Source: Hydractinia symbiolongicarpus (taxonomy: Eukaryota > Cnidaria > Hydrozoa > Anthoathecata > Hydractiniidae). Taken from it: a stretch of 60,000 nucleotides of DNA. The number at the start of each line of letters is the position of its first letter. Position 1 is the stretch's first letter. The notes under the pieces were generated by a model. The model saw nothing but the letters and a program-made list of their open reading frames with translations. It searched no databases and was not told the origin of the DNA. Of the stretch, positions 12,130 to 23,595 are shown one piece after another. The position numbers and the translations under genes are program-made. The stretch is from the NCBI RefSeq assembly GCF_029227915.1, contig NC_079882.1, positions 6,760,001-6,820,000 on the forward strand, given 5' to 3'.

Positions 12130-13020
12130 TAGGTCCATAAAAAAGTTTTCAATATAGAAATCTGACAGCGTTATTGGAAACTGTCTCAATATAAAGTATT
12201 TATTTCCCTTTTTGCTTTATCTTCTAAACAAAAATATAGCTAGCTATACTAAGCCAACTATAGAGCTTAGTAAATAGATATAGATACAGCATTTCAGCAG
12301 TATACTTATTAAGGCCACCGTCGAAAATATGTTTGATTAGCATCATTTCTAATTACAAAAGTGAGTCGGTCGAATAAAAATTTTTCCCGAAAAATTACAA
12401 AAATACTATATTTCGCAGCCATATCTTGTAATTCGTTTTAAATGTATGCCAGCTGTATTTTTAGCCTCCGTTTCAAGTTTGATTTTGTCAGTCAATGTCA
12501 TTCCCATGGCTTTCGCTTGTATTGCCGTATAAATGCGAAGCAGGAAAATATAGCAGTGAGTAGCTCTGCGCAGTCCCCTATCAAAATAACATTTGAACGT
12601 AACAACCGTAATTCGGAGGACCGCTGAAAAGGTAAATGGTGGATTTTGTTGCGTGTCAAAGATTGTTCGTGAATTGTTTGGTTTATATTTTACAAATTAC
12701 AAACTCCCGACTTAACTTTCGCCTTTTAAAGTGAGTCAACCGGGTGACGTTAACCAATTATATTTTTGAGGGTGGCCTAATAATGTGGTCAAGAATAATA
12801 AAACAACTTGCCTAGTTAACTACAAGCTTTCTTTGAGGATATCAAATCCAGTTTCCCCTAAACGAAAGCTTAGACGAAACAAATGTCAGAGAGCAAATCC
12901 CTAAAATTGAAATTCGCCTCATTAGCAAACCGTGAATTACAATCAACCATGAGCATAAATCATGGTCACATCTTACCCTCTTAAACATACAAAAATTAGT
13001 TATACTTGTTGGGGTGAAGT
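12130..13020. other. No recognisable gene: unannotated AT-rich spacer
   Basis: Short stop-interrupted frames only, including about 61 codons at 12442-12627 with no recognisable motif. Confidence 0.5.
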
Positions 13021-13027
13021 GAGACCA

Positions 13028-13125
13028 TTTGCACTCAAAACAAAGTATTTCACAGTATAGCTACATGAGTTCACAGCTGTGAACTCGTGTAGCTATACTG
13101 TGAAATCCTTTGTTTTGAGTGCAAA
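13028..13125. repeat. 98-bp near-perfect palindrome
   Basis: The left arm TTTGCACTCAAAACAAAG...CAGTATAGCTAC is mirrored by GTAGCTATACTG...CTTTGTTTTGAGTGCAAA, with the centre GAGTTCACAGCTGTGAACTC at about 13076. Only a few mismatches and essentially no loop. It could be a fold-back MITE or the template of a long hairpin RNA. Confidence 0.85.
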
Positions 13126-13727
13126 CTGTAGCTACAGTTTCAGCTAACCATGGTTTAAATAAATCTTTCTTTAGTTACAATGCTCTTATTGAGAATTAAA
13201 AAATGGAAGTAATAAATTAAAAAGGCTTTGACCATGAGAAAAGTGTAATACCTAAGGTCCAAAGCTTTACCTTATAAATTCACTGTTTACTTCGTTTTTC
13301 CCAAACAGAAAATGAGTAAAGAGGTGTATTGGACCCAGAGAATTACCTAGCTCATAGTCATAAGGCTATACTGTTTAATATTAAGGTCATCCATTTGGGT
13401 TGCTTTAGCTAGAGAGTTTTCAACCCAAATATGTTAAAAATATTCCTAAAATAATCAGAAAATTTTCAATATATTTGCCTATTTGCCTGGCGTACATGCC
13501 GCCATCTTTAATTACGTCATTGCTTTACAGGCTGCTGACCACGGGGGGAACGACTTCATTTAGCACCGGGCTAAGTGGTCCCGACACACGACGTACAACA
13601 TAACTAGTACCCTTCATACTTTATCGATATTAAAAGTCCGACAGACGTTCAGTCATACTTCTCCAACCAAATGGACCCGACAAATGAAACCGCATTATCC
13701 GACATCCTCTCTATATAACAAATATAT

Positions 13728-16700
13728 ATTTTTTCTGTCAATAATCCATAACCAACGTAATATCGCATAATACTGCATAATACTGCATAATACCTTCATA
13801 ATTCATAAAAAACACATAAATTTTCTGTCGATGGCCATACCAACGTAATATCGCATAATACTGCATAATACTGCATAATACCTTTATAATTCAAAAAAAG
13901 TACTTAAATTTTCTGTCGATGGCCATAACAACGTAATATCGCATAATACTGCATAATACCTTCATAATTCATAAAAAACACATAAATTTTCTGTCGATGG
14001 CCATACCAACGTAATATCGCATAATACTGCATAATACCTTCATAATACTCTCTGTCGTTACATAAAAAATACAAAAATTTTCTGTCGATGGCCATACCAA
14101 CGTAATATCGCATAATACTGCATAATGCCTTCATAATACTCTCTATCGTTCCATAAAAAATACATATTTTTTCTGTCAATAATCCATAACCAACGTAATA
14201 TCGCATAATACTGCATAATACCTTCATAATTCAAAAAAAGTACTTAAATTTTCTGTCGATGGCCATAACAACGTAATATCGCATAATACTGCATAATACC
14301 TTCATAATTCATAAAAAACACATAAATTTTCTGTCGATGGCCATACCAACGTAATATCGCATAATACTGCATAATACTGCATAATACCTTTATAATTCAA
14401 AAAAAGTACATAAATTTTCTGTCGATGGCCATAACAACGTAATATCGCATAATACTGCATAATACCTTCATAATTCATAAAAAACACATAAATTTTCTGT
14501 CGATGGCCATACCAACGTAATATCGCATAATACTGCATAATACTGCATAATACCTTTATAATTCAAAAAAAGTACTTAAATTTTCTGTCGATGGCCATAA
14601 CAACGTAATATCGCATAATACTGCATAATACTGCATAATACCTTTATAATTCAAAAAAAGTACTTAAATTTTCTGTCGATGGCCATAACAACGTAATATC
14701 GCATAATACTGCATAATACCTTCATAATTCATAAAAAACACATAAATTTTCTGTCGATGGCCATACCAACGTAATATCGCATAATACTGCATAATACTGC
14801 ATAATACCTTTATAATTCAAAAAAAATACTTAAATTTTCTGTCGATGGCCATAACAACGTAATATCGCATAATACTGCATAATACTGCATAATACCTTTA
14901 TAATTCAAAAAAAGTACTTAAATTTTCTGTCGATGGCCATACCAACGTAATATCGCATAATACTGCATAATACTGCATAATACCTTCATAATTCAAAAAA
15001 AGTACTTAAATTTTCTGTCGATGGCCATAACAACGTAATATCGCATAATACTGCATAATACCTTCATAATTCATAAAAAACACATAAATTTTCTGTCGAT
15101 GGCCATACCAACGTAATATCGCATAATACTGCATAATACTGCATAATACCTTTATAATTCAAAAAAAGTACTTAAATTTTCTGTCGATGGCCATAACAAC
15201 GTAATATCGCATAATACTGCATAATACTGCATAATACCTTTATAATTCAAAAAAAGTACTTAAATTTTCTGTCGATGGCCATAACAACGTAATATCGCAT
15301 AATACTGCATAATACCTTCATAATTCATAAAAAACACATAAATTTTCTGTCGATGGCCATACCAACGTAATATCGCATAATACTGCATAATACTGCATAA
15401 TACCTTTATAATTCAAAAAAAGTACTTAAATTTTCTGTCGATGGCCATAACAACGTAATATCGCATAATACTGCATAATACCTTCATAATTCATAAAAAA
15501 CACATAAATTTTCTGTCGATGGCCATACCAACGTAATATCGCATAATACTGCATAATACCTTCATAATACTCTCTGTCGTTACATAAAAAATACAAAAAT
15601 TTTCTGTCGATGGCCATACCAACGTAATATCGCATAATACTGCATAATGCCTTCATAATACTCTCTATCGTTCCATAAAAAATACATATTTTTTCTGTCA
15701 ATAATCCATAACCAACGTAATATCGCATAATACTGCATAATACCTTCATAATTCAAAAAAAGTACTTAAATTTTCTGTCGATGGCCATAACAACGTAATA
15801 TCGCATAATACTGCATAATACCTTCATAATTCATAAAAAACACATAAATTTTCTGTCGATGGCCATACCAACGTAATATCGCATAATACTGCATAATACT
15901 GCATAATACCTTTATAATTCAAAAAAAGTACATAAATTTTCTGTCGATGGCCATAACAACGTAATATCGCATAATACTGCATAATACCTTCATAATTCAT
16001 AAAAAACACATAAATTTTCTGTCGATGGCCATACCAACGTAATATCGCATAATACTGCATAATACTGCATAATACCTTTATAATTCAAAAAAAGTACTTA
16101 AATTTTCTGTCGATGGCCATAACAACGTAATATCGCATAATACTGCATAATACTGCATAATACCTTTATAATTCAAAAAAAGTACTTAAATTTTCTGTCG
16201 ATGGCCATAACAACGTAATATCGCATAATACTGCATAATACCTTCATAATTCATAAAAAACACATAAATTTTCTGTCGATGGCCATACCAACGTAATATC
16301 GCATAATACTGCATAATACTGCATAATACCTTTATAATTCAAAAAAAATACTTAAATTTTCTGTCGATGGCCATAACAACGTAATATCGCATAATACTGC
16401 ATAATACTGCATAATACCTTTATAATTCAAAAAAAGTACTTAAATTTTCTGTCGATGGCCATACCAACGTAATATCGCATAATACTGCATAATACTGCAT
16501 AATACCTTCATAATTCAAAAAAAGTACTTAAATTTTCTGTCGATGGCCATAACAACGTAATATCGCATAATACTGCATAATACCTTCATAATTCATAAAA
16601 AACACATAAATTTTCTGTCGATGGCCATACCAACGTAATATCGCATAATACTGCATAATACTGCATAATACCTTTATAATTCAAAAAAAGTACTTAAATT

Positions 16701-17345
16701 TTCTGTCGATGGCCATAACAACGTAATATCGCATAATACTGCATAATACTGCATAATACCTTTATAATTCAAAAAAAGTACTTAAATTTTCTGTCGATGG
16801 CCATAACAACGTAATATCGCATAATACTGCATAATACCTTCATAATTCATAAAAAACACATAAATTTTCTGTCGATGGCCATACCAACGTAATATCGCAT
16901 AATACTGCATAATACTGCATAATACCTTTATAATTCAAAAAAAATACTTAAATTTTCTGTCGATGGCCATAACAACGTAATATCGCATAATACTGCATAA
17001 TACTGCATAATACCTTTATAATTCAAAAAAAGTACTTAAATTTTCTGTCGATGGCCATAACAACGTAATATCGCATAATACTGCATAATACCTTCATAAT
17101 TCATAAAAAACACATAAATTTTCTGTCGATGGCCATACCAACGTAATATCGCATAATACTGCATAATACTGCATAATACCTTCATAATTCATAAAAAGTA
17201 CATAAATTTTCTGTCGATGGCCATACCAACGTAATATCGCATAATACTGCATAATACCTTCATAATAATGTCTGTCGCTTCATAAAAACTACATATTTTT
17301 TCTGTCGATGGCCATAACCAACGTAATATTCCAGAATATTTCGCA
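13728..17345. repeat. Satellite array of about 77-88-bp monomers
   Basis: About 44 tandem copies of a unit containing TTTTCTGTCGATGGCCATA, CCAACGTAATATCGCATAAT, one or two extra ACTGCATAAT decamers, ACCTTCATAATTC, and an A-rich linker of alternating type (ATAAAAAACACATAAA or AAAAAAAGTACTTAAA). Length variation comes mostly from the number of decamers. Variant monomers with CTCTCTGTCGTTACATAAAA occur at about 14044, 14143, 15566, 15660 and 17270. Unspaced, near-identical monomers exclude a CRISPR array. The apparent minus-strand proteins here (MQYYAILRWYGHRQKI-like) are translation of the satellite. Confidence 0.95.
13775..16905. repeat. Higher-order duplication, 1,522-bp period, inside the satellite
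   Basis: The monomer order and private variants of 13775-15383 recur 1,522 bp later (about 15297-16905). For example, the rare TCTCTATCGTTCCATAAAAA variant at 14143 reappears at 15665. The few differences seen include single-base changes in the linker. This shows block-wise amplification, or an assembly repeat. Confidence 0.85.
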
Positions 17346-18300
17346 TAACTGCCATTTACGGAAAGCTGTTTTTATAAAGTAGACAAAGTTTGAGGTTGGA
17401 TACACATCCATACACAAACAGAAACGATATTTCGCTCAAATATCCTTTTGCAACAAGACATAATAACGGCCCTATTGCAGGCTAAACAAAGAGGCGTTTT
17501 TGTACAATATATTGAACAGGCGGTGGTGTTTTATGCCCACCGATAGCCAATAGAAAAGATATTTTGGACTAATACCCCCGCGAAATTACATATCACAAGT
17601 CCTAAAAAATGCAAATCTGAGGCAAGGCATTATACTATAAATTTACCGGGCTTTACTGTTATGTACTTATCCGTGCAGCAGTAGAAACAAGTGTCCTCCC
17701 TGAAAATGACGCATCAAAAGCGCTAAAGCAGGCCAATCAATCCAAAGACATTACGTGTGTTTTTTATTTCTTTTTTTCGGTGCAGTATTTCAATAGTATA
17801 GCTTGATTAGTTCTTAAACCAAATGAATTCTTAGATGCATAAAAATTTAAATGTTCCAATGATTTTTGTCCGACTGAAGAAGCTGCTGCCGTAGAGAAGC
17901 TATATCACATTAAAGTTTAGAGCCGTTTACGATGAAATTATTCCATTGTTTGTAGTTAAAATTTGACAGGTCATAACTTTTTATCGGCAAAGGCTCTTAG
18001 GCTGAAATTCTGTAGAAGGCATGTCAGTAATATAACGTATCATTAGGAAAAAGATGGAAGAATTCCAAATTAAAAGTCAAAACTTCTATTTACATGGAAC
18101 AAAGATGTTCCAAAAAGGCATAAGTATAAAATTTATCTCATTTAAAGAGTCTCCGTAGATTTGATATTCCATTGAAGTTAGGATCAGAGTACAAAAGCTG
18201 AAAATAGTTCTAAATAATGTAATTATTATTGGCTATTGTTAAAAAATCATATGGTGAGTTAACAAGATCAACTTTATGAGCAACTGACCGAAAAACCAAT
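17346..18300. other. No recognisable gene
   Basis: AT-rich DNA with no long reading frame. A phrase at 17398-17440 (ATCCATACACAAACAGAAACG) resembles the degenerate repeats of 32.5-33.9 kb. Confidence 0.5.
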
Positions 18301-18319
18301 AGACGTATGATATCGTTAG

Positions 18320-18450
18320 TCTTTTTATTAATAGCGGTATTTTGCCTGTTTGTCCGCGAAAAGCGCGTCCTGTTAATTAATCACGAAATTCTTATATCTG
18401 CACAAAATACCAAATGCGATATATATTTACCGACTTTGTTTTATTCTCCC
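18320..18450 (+). mobile_element. Diverged Helitron-like fragment
   Basis: CTTTTTATTAATAGCGGTATTTTGCC, TGTCCGCGAAAAGCGCGTCC and CAAATGCGATATATA match the 5' and central parts of the family copies at 23.3 kb. No terminal hairpin remains. Confidence 0.5.
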
Positions 18451-18627
18451 GCGTGTAGCATTCAATTGCAACGCCTGATTTTTTTTGAAAAACCAATCCG
18501 AGATTTTGCAGCCACGACAAAGGGATGTGTAAAGCAGAGAGCAGTGTTATTACGGCCATTTTGAAAGTTGCGTAACGTTGACGTTGCTAAGTCTGTCCTT
18601 GTTTTTTTATATATTTTTACATTGCTT

Positions 18628-18914
18628 GGAAGCCTCGACTTTCGAATTACAAATCCCACATTAAAAAGAAGATACCATCTTGCAAAGTTGTGAAACATTT
18701 TATTGATGAATGCCCTAATGCCTCCGTGCAAAATATTGGGTTTATTATAGTTGATGTTGTGAACAATGGAGAGAATTTAACAAACAGGCAAATTGATAGT
18801 TTGCTATTAGATAAAGAAAAATTCTGGATAGGGACACTCGTCACACAACATCAGGGACTTAATGGTTCTCATGACTGGAATAGAACTAAAAGAACAGAAA
18901 AATGCAAGTTGTAG
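18628..18914 (+). pseudogene. C-terminal fragment of a retroelement protein, probably GIY-YIG type (Penelope-like)
   Basis: In one open frame: RLSNYKSHIKKK (matching the Arg/His-helix half of a GIY-YIG module), CKVVKHFIDEC, LLLDKEKFWIGTLVTQHQGL and NGSHDWNRTKRTEK, then a stop. The last segments resemble the C-terminal end of reverse-transcriptase proteins of invertebrate Penelope-like elements that carry a GIY-YIG endonuclease; this is recalled, not searched. The upstream RT is absent. The following region to about 19110, with a GAAGAAGTCAGTCGATGAACTG phrase and AATAAAATC, looks like the 3' UTR of the element. Confidence 0.55.
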
Positions 18915-19159
18915 AAACCGTGTGTTAAGTTGATAGTAGGATGATGGTGATGGAAACCAGTTTTAAACCCTTGTGTATTTAATTGTATATAATTTATTTT
19001 TATCACTATATAAGATATTTTAATTGTTAATACTGTATTGTAAGCGATACTGAAGAAGTCAGTCGATGAACTGACGAAAATTTTAAATAATAAAATCTTT
19101 TTACTTAATTCTTGATGTAGTCATCTATCTTGTTGGTTATTCCTATAGCTACAATTTGT

Positions 19160-19186
19160 GTTCATATATATATATATATATATATT
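19160..19186. repeat. (TA)n microsatellite
   Basis: About 11-12 TA units at the start of the 19.2-kb tandem repeat. Confidence 0.9.
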
Positions 19187-19189
19187 TCA

Positions 19190-19440
19190 AAAATCGAATT
19201 TACTAAAACAACTGAATTTTATATGTATGGATTGCTTCTTAATACCGGTAAATTATCTCCGTAAATGTTTTTTCTAAAGACCGAATTTACTAAAAGAACT
19301 GAAAATCATGGATTGCTTGTATGGATTGCTTCTTAATGCGGGTAAATTATCTCCCCAAACGTGTTTTTTTCAAAGACCGAATTTACTGAAACAATGTGTA
19401 TGGATTGCTTTTAAATACGGGAAATTCATCCCTAAGCTTT
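19190..19440 (-). repeat. Three diverged units of an about 82-bp repeat
   Basis: Recurring phrases GTATGGATTGCTTCTTAAT, GGTAAATTATCTCC and GACCGAATTTACTAAAA(C/G). Their reverse complements (AGAAGCAATCCATAC, TGTTTCGGTAAATT) are the hallmarks of the array at 27405-27740, so the two arrays are inverted relatives. Confidence 0.65.
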
Positions 19441-19883
19441 TTTTGTGGTTAATCAAAACAAGCTGAACTATGGATTTGTTCCCTTTTGGCAGCTTTTCCC
19501 AATATGCAAAAAAATATTACAAACGTTTTACACTACGACACAAAATGAAAAATATTCAAAAGGAAGTCGAACGGAAAAATATTTTTAGGCCCTAATTTTT
19601 ACTTGTCTATTGGACTTTAACTTTAAGATTGCAAAAGTTAAGGCCTGGTTGACAATTGTCTATCTATCAATAATTTTATATTTTAAATTTAACTGAACCA
19701 CCATGAATTCGTCATGCTTGTGTGAATCTAGGTTATCGCGACTTTGAGTTTCTTCACTAAAGATAAGATAAATAAAAATGGAACAAATCTTATTCGTTAA
19801 TACGAAAGGGTTTCTTGAGATTGATAACAACGAACATTCGAGCATTTCTCTAACATGAAAACAGTTAATATGTTCGGACTAAC

Positions 19884-20335
19884 CTTCACTTGTTGTAAAG
19901 ATTCTTTGTTCTCTAATGCTTTCACCATCGTTTCTGTCGGCAATATCTTTTGTCTGTTCTCTATAAACCATAAAAAAAGCACAACATAGCAATTAAATTG
20001 TTATATCCAATTAATTATATTCTATCACGTTGATTTTTGGACTTTTTAACTGAAAGTAATAGTACGTGCAACCCACTACACAACATTACTTTTATATTTT
20101 TTTTCAAATTAAACCTCAAATCAAATTTCAAATCTCAAATCAAATTTAATAAAAACTTACCATTGGCTGCCTAACCCAGTATTTTCCTTTTGGCATTACA
20201 GCATTTATCTAAACAAAATTACTTAAATAGTTATGTGAATGTTTTACAAAGATTTTCCTAAAAAAAATAAGTTTCCTCAAATAATTATTTTTTAACATAA
20301 AAAATAAATGAATGATAAACATTTATCTTATATAC

Positions 20336-20372
<37 letters not shown>

Positions 20373-20480
20373 CAGGCAAAGTGGATATGTTCATTTTTCT
20401 TTGATCTTACCGAAATTTTCTTTGAAGTAACTGAAAAATGCATGTCTAATATGTTAAATTTTCTGACGTTACGGCGCGAC
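19884..20480 (-). CDS. Unrecognised spliced gene, three phase-compatible exons (partial)
   Basis: Minus-strand exons with good splice signals: about 20480-20411 (RRNVRKFNILDMHFSVTSKK..., donor TTTCG|GTAAGA), 20208-20161 (INAVMPKGKYWVRQPM, acceptor TTTTGTTTAG, donor ATG|GTAAGT), and 19958-19884 (NRQKILPTETMVKALENKES..., donor GAAG|GTTAGT). All junctions are phase 0. The next acceptor, at 19757, would give an immediate TGA, so the protein may end there, or a further exon lies downstream. The 5' end is not defined. I do not recognise the family. The support is splice-signal quality and phase agreement only. Confidence 0.4.
20336..20371. repeat. (TA)n microsatellite
   Basis: About 17 uninterrupted TA/AT units in the intron of the preceding candidate gene. 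Confidence 0.95.
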
Positions 20481-20555
20481 GTCAATAAGACTACTTTAAC
20501 GTTAATATTCTATATTAAATAAATGAAGCCATTACAGTGCACTTAAAGCTTTGAG

Positions 20556-20909
20556 GCCAAATAACTTGAAAACGAGGTGGTGACGTCAGTGATTTTTTAC
20601 CACGTAAGTAACTAGGGACCACCCGGGACCAATTTGGGTAAGTTTCCCAAGCCTGGGTCCCCGAATCCGTTTCGGAATGGAAAGGTTGAGGACGTCATCA
20701 CAAAACCTTCAAACCCCAATATCTCTGCAACCGCCAAATAACTTGAAAACGAGGTGGTGACGTCAGTGATTTTTCACCACGTAAGTAACTAGGGACCACC
20801 CGGGACCAATTTGGGTAAGTTTCCCAAGCCTGGGTCCCCGAATCCGTTTCGGAATGGAAAGGTTGAGGACGTCATCACAAAACCTTCAAACCCCAATATC
20901 TCTGCAACC
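20556..20909. repeat. Tandem duplication of a 177-bp unit
   Basis: Two nearly identical units (20556-20732 and 20733-20909) starting GCCAAATAACTTGAAAACGA and ending CAATATCTCTGCAACC. The only difference I saw is in the T run (GATTTTTTACC versus GATTTTTCACC). Related phrases (TGACGTCAG, ATATCTCC.., TTTGTCAAAA) continue to about 21090, suggesting older decayed units. Confidence 0.9.
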
Positions 20910-21630
20910 GTTTGTCAAAAGTCCATGTTCCTATACATTTTCTTGATCTGCATTTCAAGATCTATACGATGAATGCATCGGGTGTACGAATTAAGAAATT
21001 TTTTGGAACTTTTGGTAGGGACTTTGCTGACGTCAGAAAAATTTTTAAGCCCTTATATCTCCCTAAGCGTTTGTCAAAAACATACGATACCATACATTAT
21101 TTTGGTCAACGTTTCAACCTCCACACCTTACAGACAACGAATGACTAATTTTAACCAATTTTCTTTTTGTATATGCACTGCTGACGTCGGCAAAAAATCT
21201 AAAGCAACCTATTTTTCCATTGTTCTTCTGCCTTAGTGGATTTTCACATGGGCTTTATCAACTAGTCTTGTATAAGTAATCAGCTAAATTTACACTGAAA
21301 ACACGATTCTTATACAAGCTGGCACTTTTTTCTTCATACAACCCATCACTGCACCTAAATGAACAGGGTCACTTTAGAGAAGGATCATGCAATCATTACA
21401 TGCAGTCTTTTATGAAGTTTTTTTCCAACAATTTTTTTACTTCTTTATCCACAGAGACTGTAAATACATTCTCAAACACACATAACTTACTCGTAACACA
21501 CATTATATTGCCATTACAATCTATGGAAATCTATGTATAGTTAGTTAAAAAGCCTTAATGACACTGATTTCTCTTGTGTATTTAGTGTTAGTTTATTTCT
21601 TTTAATGGTTATCACTTCTGTTGTCCATCT

Positions 21631-21690
21631 TCTCTTTAATAATAGCCGTATTCTGTATATTCAAAATGGTTGTGCGCGGCTTTTATCAGA
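21631..21690 (+). mobile_element. Helitron-like 5' end fragment
   Basis: TCTCTTTAATAATAGCCGTA identical to the 5' end of the copy at 23347, then divergence after the TGTGCGCGG phrase. No 3' hairpin. Confidence 0.55.
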
Positions 21691-22059
21691 AAATTTTGGG
21701 AAAACCCCGCAGAATCAGATTTTTACCAATGAAGGAAAGATAAAGCAATCTGAGCTACGGCCATTTTAAAAGCTGTGGCATTGACGGTTAATCTGTTTTT
21801 GTCTTCAAAAAGGTTTTCATTTTTGTTTTTTTACATATTTTTACATGTTAAGATAAATATATTCTCACGTTTTGTAGCTAAGTACAAATCTCAAACCCAA
21901 AAATTTCTTGATTTTTGGCTAGGAACGAAGATTTTTAAGGAGCATTCTACAATCAGCTAGCTAGCTAGCCTTAGTTATTACTATTCAGTTTAGTATAACA
22001 GCTTTATATCCTAGCCAGTATTATTTATTTTTATGTTAAAGTTGTGTTTACCTAGCTAG

Positions 22060-22885
22060 CTCCTTAGCTACTTCTGACCAAAAAGTGAAAGTAGCCAAAT
22101 GCAGTTTGGCTGCAACACAATTCTTAATTCTTATGCTAAATGAAGTTAGGCAGATACCACTTTTATTACTGTTATGAAAACTTATGGTGCAAAATAAAAT
22201 TGCTGAGTATTTTTTTAACTGAACATGATAACAACAGCGGTTTCCTGGACTTTTTTTAACCGAATTTGCGATGAAGTTCTTTTGAAAAATAGTGTTACGC
22301 CTATACTCATGTGTGACATGGTAAATTGGTATTACATCTGTATGGATGTGTCACATTATTTACCCGTACTAAATGGTCAGCTAACACTCACCGGGAACAT
22401 TATCCGAAAAATAAAAAAGGTTTGCCAGAAAGTTTTTGCTATGACGGGGTAACAACAAATTGTAATCTGTGTTTTTATTTCAGCTTAAGTTGTGGAAAGT
22501 TATTTGATAAAAAACATATTACACTGGACACACCATAAAGTTGTGTGCACTTCATTTGATTTACTACATACTACATAACTTTACTAAAGCGCTTTACCTG
22601 AATATGTGGCGCAGTTGATGGCTCTTATTAATCACTCATCCGGGTGTTCAACGGCGGGTAACAGTTACCTAGCCTTTTTACAGAGTGTATTCTGTGTTCT
22701 GTAAACCAAAGATGCAATGTAGTTTTTTTGAAAAGCGTATTAAGCCTAAAAGCATGTGTGATACAGTTTAGCCAGCTACAACAAAATTCTTAATTAGTAA
22801 TTCTTATGCCAAAAGCAGGTAGCTACACCAGACTTATTCCGCAAAATAAAATTGCTGAGCGATTTTTTTAACTGGACGGGCTGTT
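22060..22885 (+). repeat. Two imperfect copies of an about 170-bp repeat
   Basis: 22090-22330 and 22715-22885 share GCAAAATAAAATTGCTGAG, ACAAAATTCTTAATT...TTCTTATGC and AGCATGTGTGA-type phrases in the same orientation. No coding function is seen. Confidence 0.5.
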
Positions 22886-22915
22886 TTCTGTGTTTTCACC
22901 TAATTGGACGAAAAC

Positions 22916-22944
22916 TTTGTCGGACAAAAGTTTTGTCCGACAAA
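22916..22944. repeat. Perfect 14-bp inverted repeat with 1-nt spacer
   Basis: TTTGTCGGACAAAA, G, TTTTGTCCGACAAA. Partial copies of the GTCGGAC/GTCCGA word continue to 23010. Confidence 0.85.
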
Positions 22945-23074
22945 ATTTTTCGGACACCTGAAGTTTTCGTCATTTTAGTCCGCGAAAAATTTTGTTCGAC
23001 GAAAATTTTGTTTATTTTGGATTTTTGTTATTTCTTATTAAAACAAAGTTTGTACAATAAAAAGTTTTCAAATC

Positions 23075-23235
23075 AAGTGGCAATTCAGTTGAAACGAGGC
23101 ATTGATCCTGCGGATGTGAAGATTTCCTCAAAGTTGTTAGATTTAAAACCAGTCCACGCTTCCTGAATCGTTCAACTTTACCACTATTTAAGCAACGAAG
23201 CAGAAATTATCATCAACGGGTTCGATGCATCTTAA
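23075..23235 (+). pseudogene. Decayed fragment, possibly transposase-derived
   Basis: One frame reads IQLKRGIDPADVKISSKLLD, LKPVHAS, stop, IVQLYHYLSNEAEIIINGFD. The K-P-x-H-A-x-(W) followed by a helix and I-x-N-G-F resembles the C-terminal tail of some transposon-derived proteins in invertebrates. I cannot name the family. At least two in-frame stops. Confidence 0.35.
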
Positions 23236-23346
23236 TTACAAAAGCTGTTAAAAACGCACAATCTGTTGTGGACATGTTAAAAATCCGGTTACAAGCATTT
23301 AAATTCTGTAAGAAGTGAAGGAATGCTTCTGCTGTCCTTCTTCTCT

Positions 23347-23477
23347 TCTCTTTAATAATAGCCGTATTTTGTCTGTCTGTCCGCGAAAACCGCGTCCTGT
23401 TACAGAAACACGAAACACGAAATGCGATATATAAGGGACGGGCGACCCCGTGGATTTTTCCACGGGTTAACGGCTAG
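23347..23477 (+). mobile_element. Helitron-like non-autonomous element (copy 2, complete ends)
   Basis: Starts TCTCTTTAATAATAGCCG, has GTCTGTCTGTCCGCGAAAAC and CGAAATGCGATATATAAG, the hairpin CCCGTGGATTTTTCCACGGG, and ends GGCTAG followed by T. Terminal TC, a subterminal 3' hairpin and CTAG|T are the hallmarks of Helitron-class ends. Confidence 0.7.
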
Positions 23478-23595
23478 TTAATAATAGCCGTCGTCTGTCT
23501 GTCTGCCATTAAAGACGCTTCCTGTTACGAAAACATGAAATGCGATATATAAAGGACAGGCGACCCCATGGATTCTTCCACGGGTTAACGACTAG
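23478..23595 (+). mobile_element. Helitron-like element (copy 3), head-to-tail with copy 2
   Basis: Begins TTAATAATAGCCGTCGTC immediately after the CTAG of copy 2 (its TCTC start is missing), then GTCTGTCTGCC, GAAATGCGATATATAAAG, an imperfect CCCCATGGATTCTTCCACGGG hairpin, and ends ACTAG|T. Confidence 0.7.

Noticed and set aside
13904-16060. Several 78-107-codon minus-strand frames with repeated QYYAILRWYGHRQKI-type peptide
   Set aside because: They are translations of the satellite monomers. The frame stays open only because the repeat lacks stops in that register, and there is no start context or splice signal.
13728-17345. CRISPR-like array
   Set aside because: The monomers abut with no unique spacers, and the sequence is eukaryotic.
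19021-19110. Polyadenylation signal of a host gene (AATAAAATC)
   Set aside because: Better explained as the tail of the retroelement fragment ending at 18914; AATAAA words are frequent in this AT-rich DNA.
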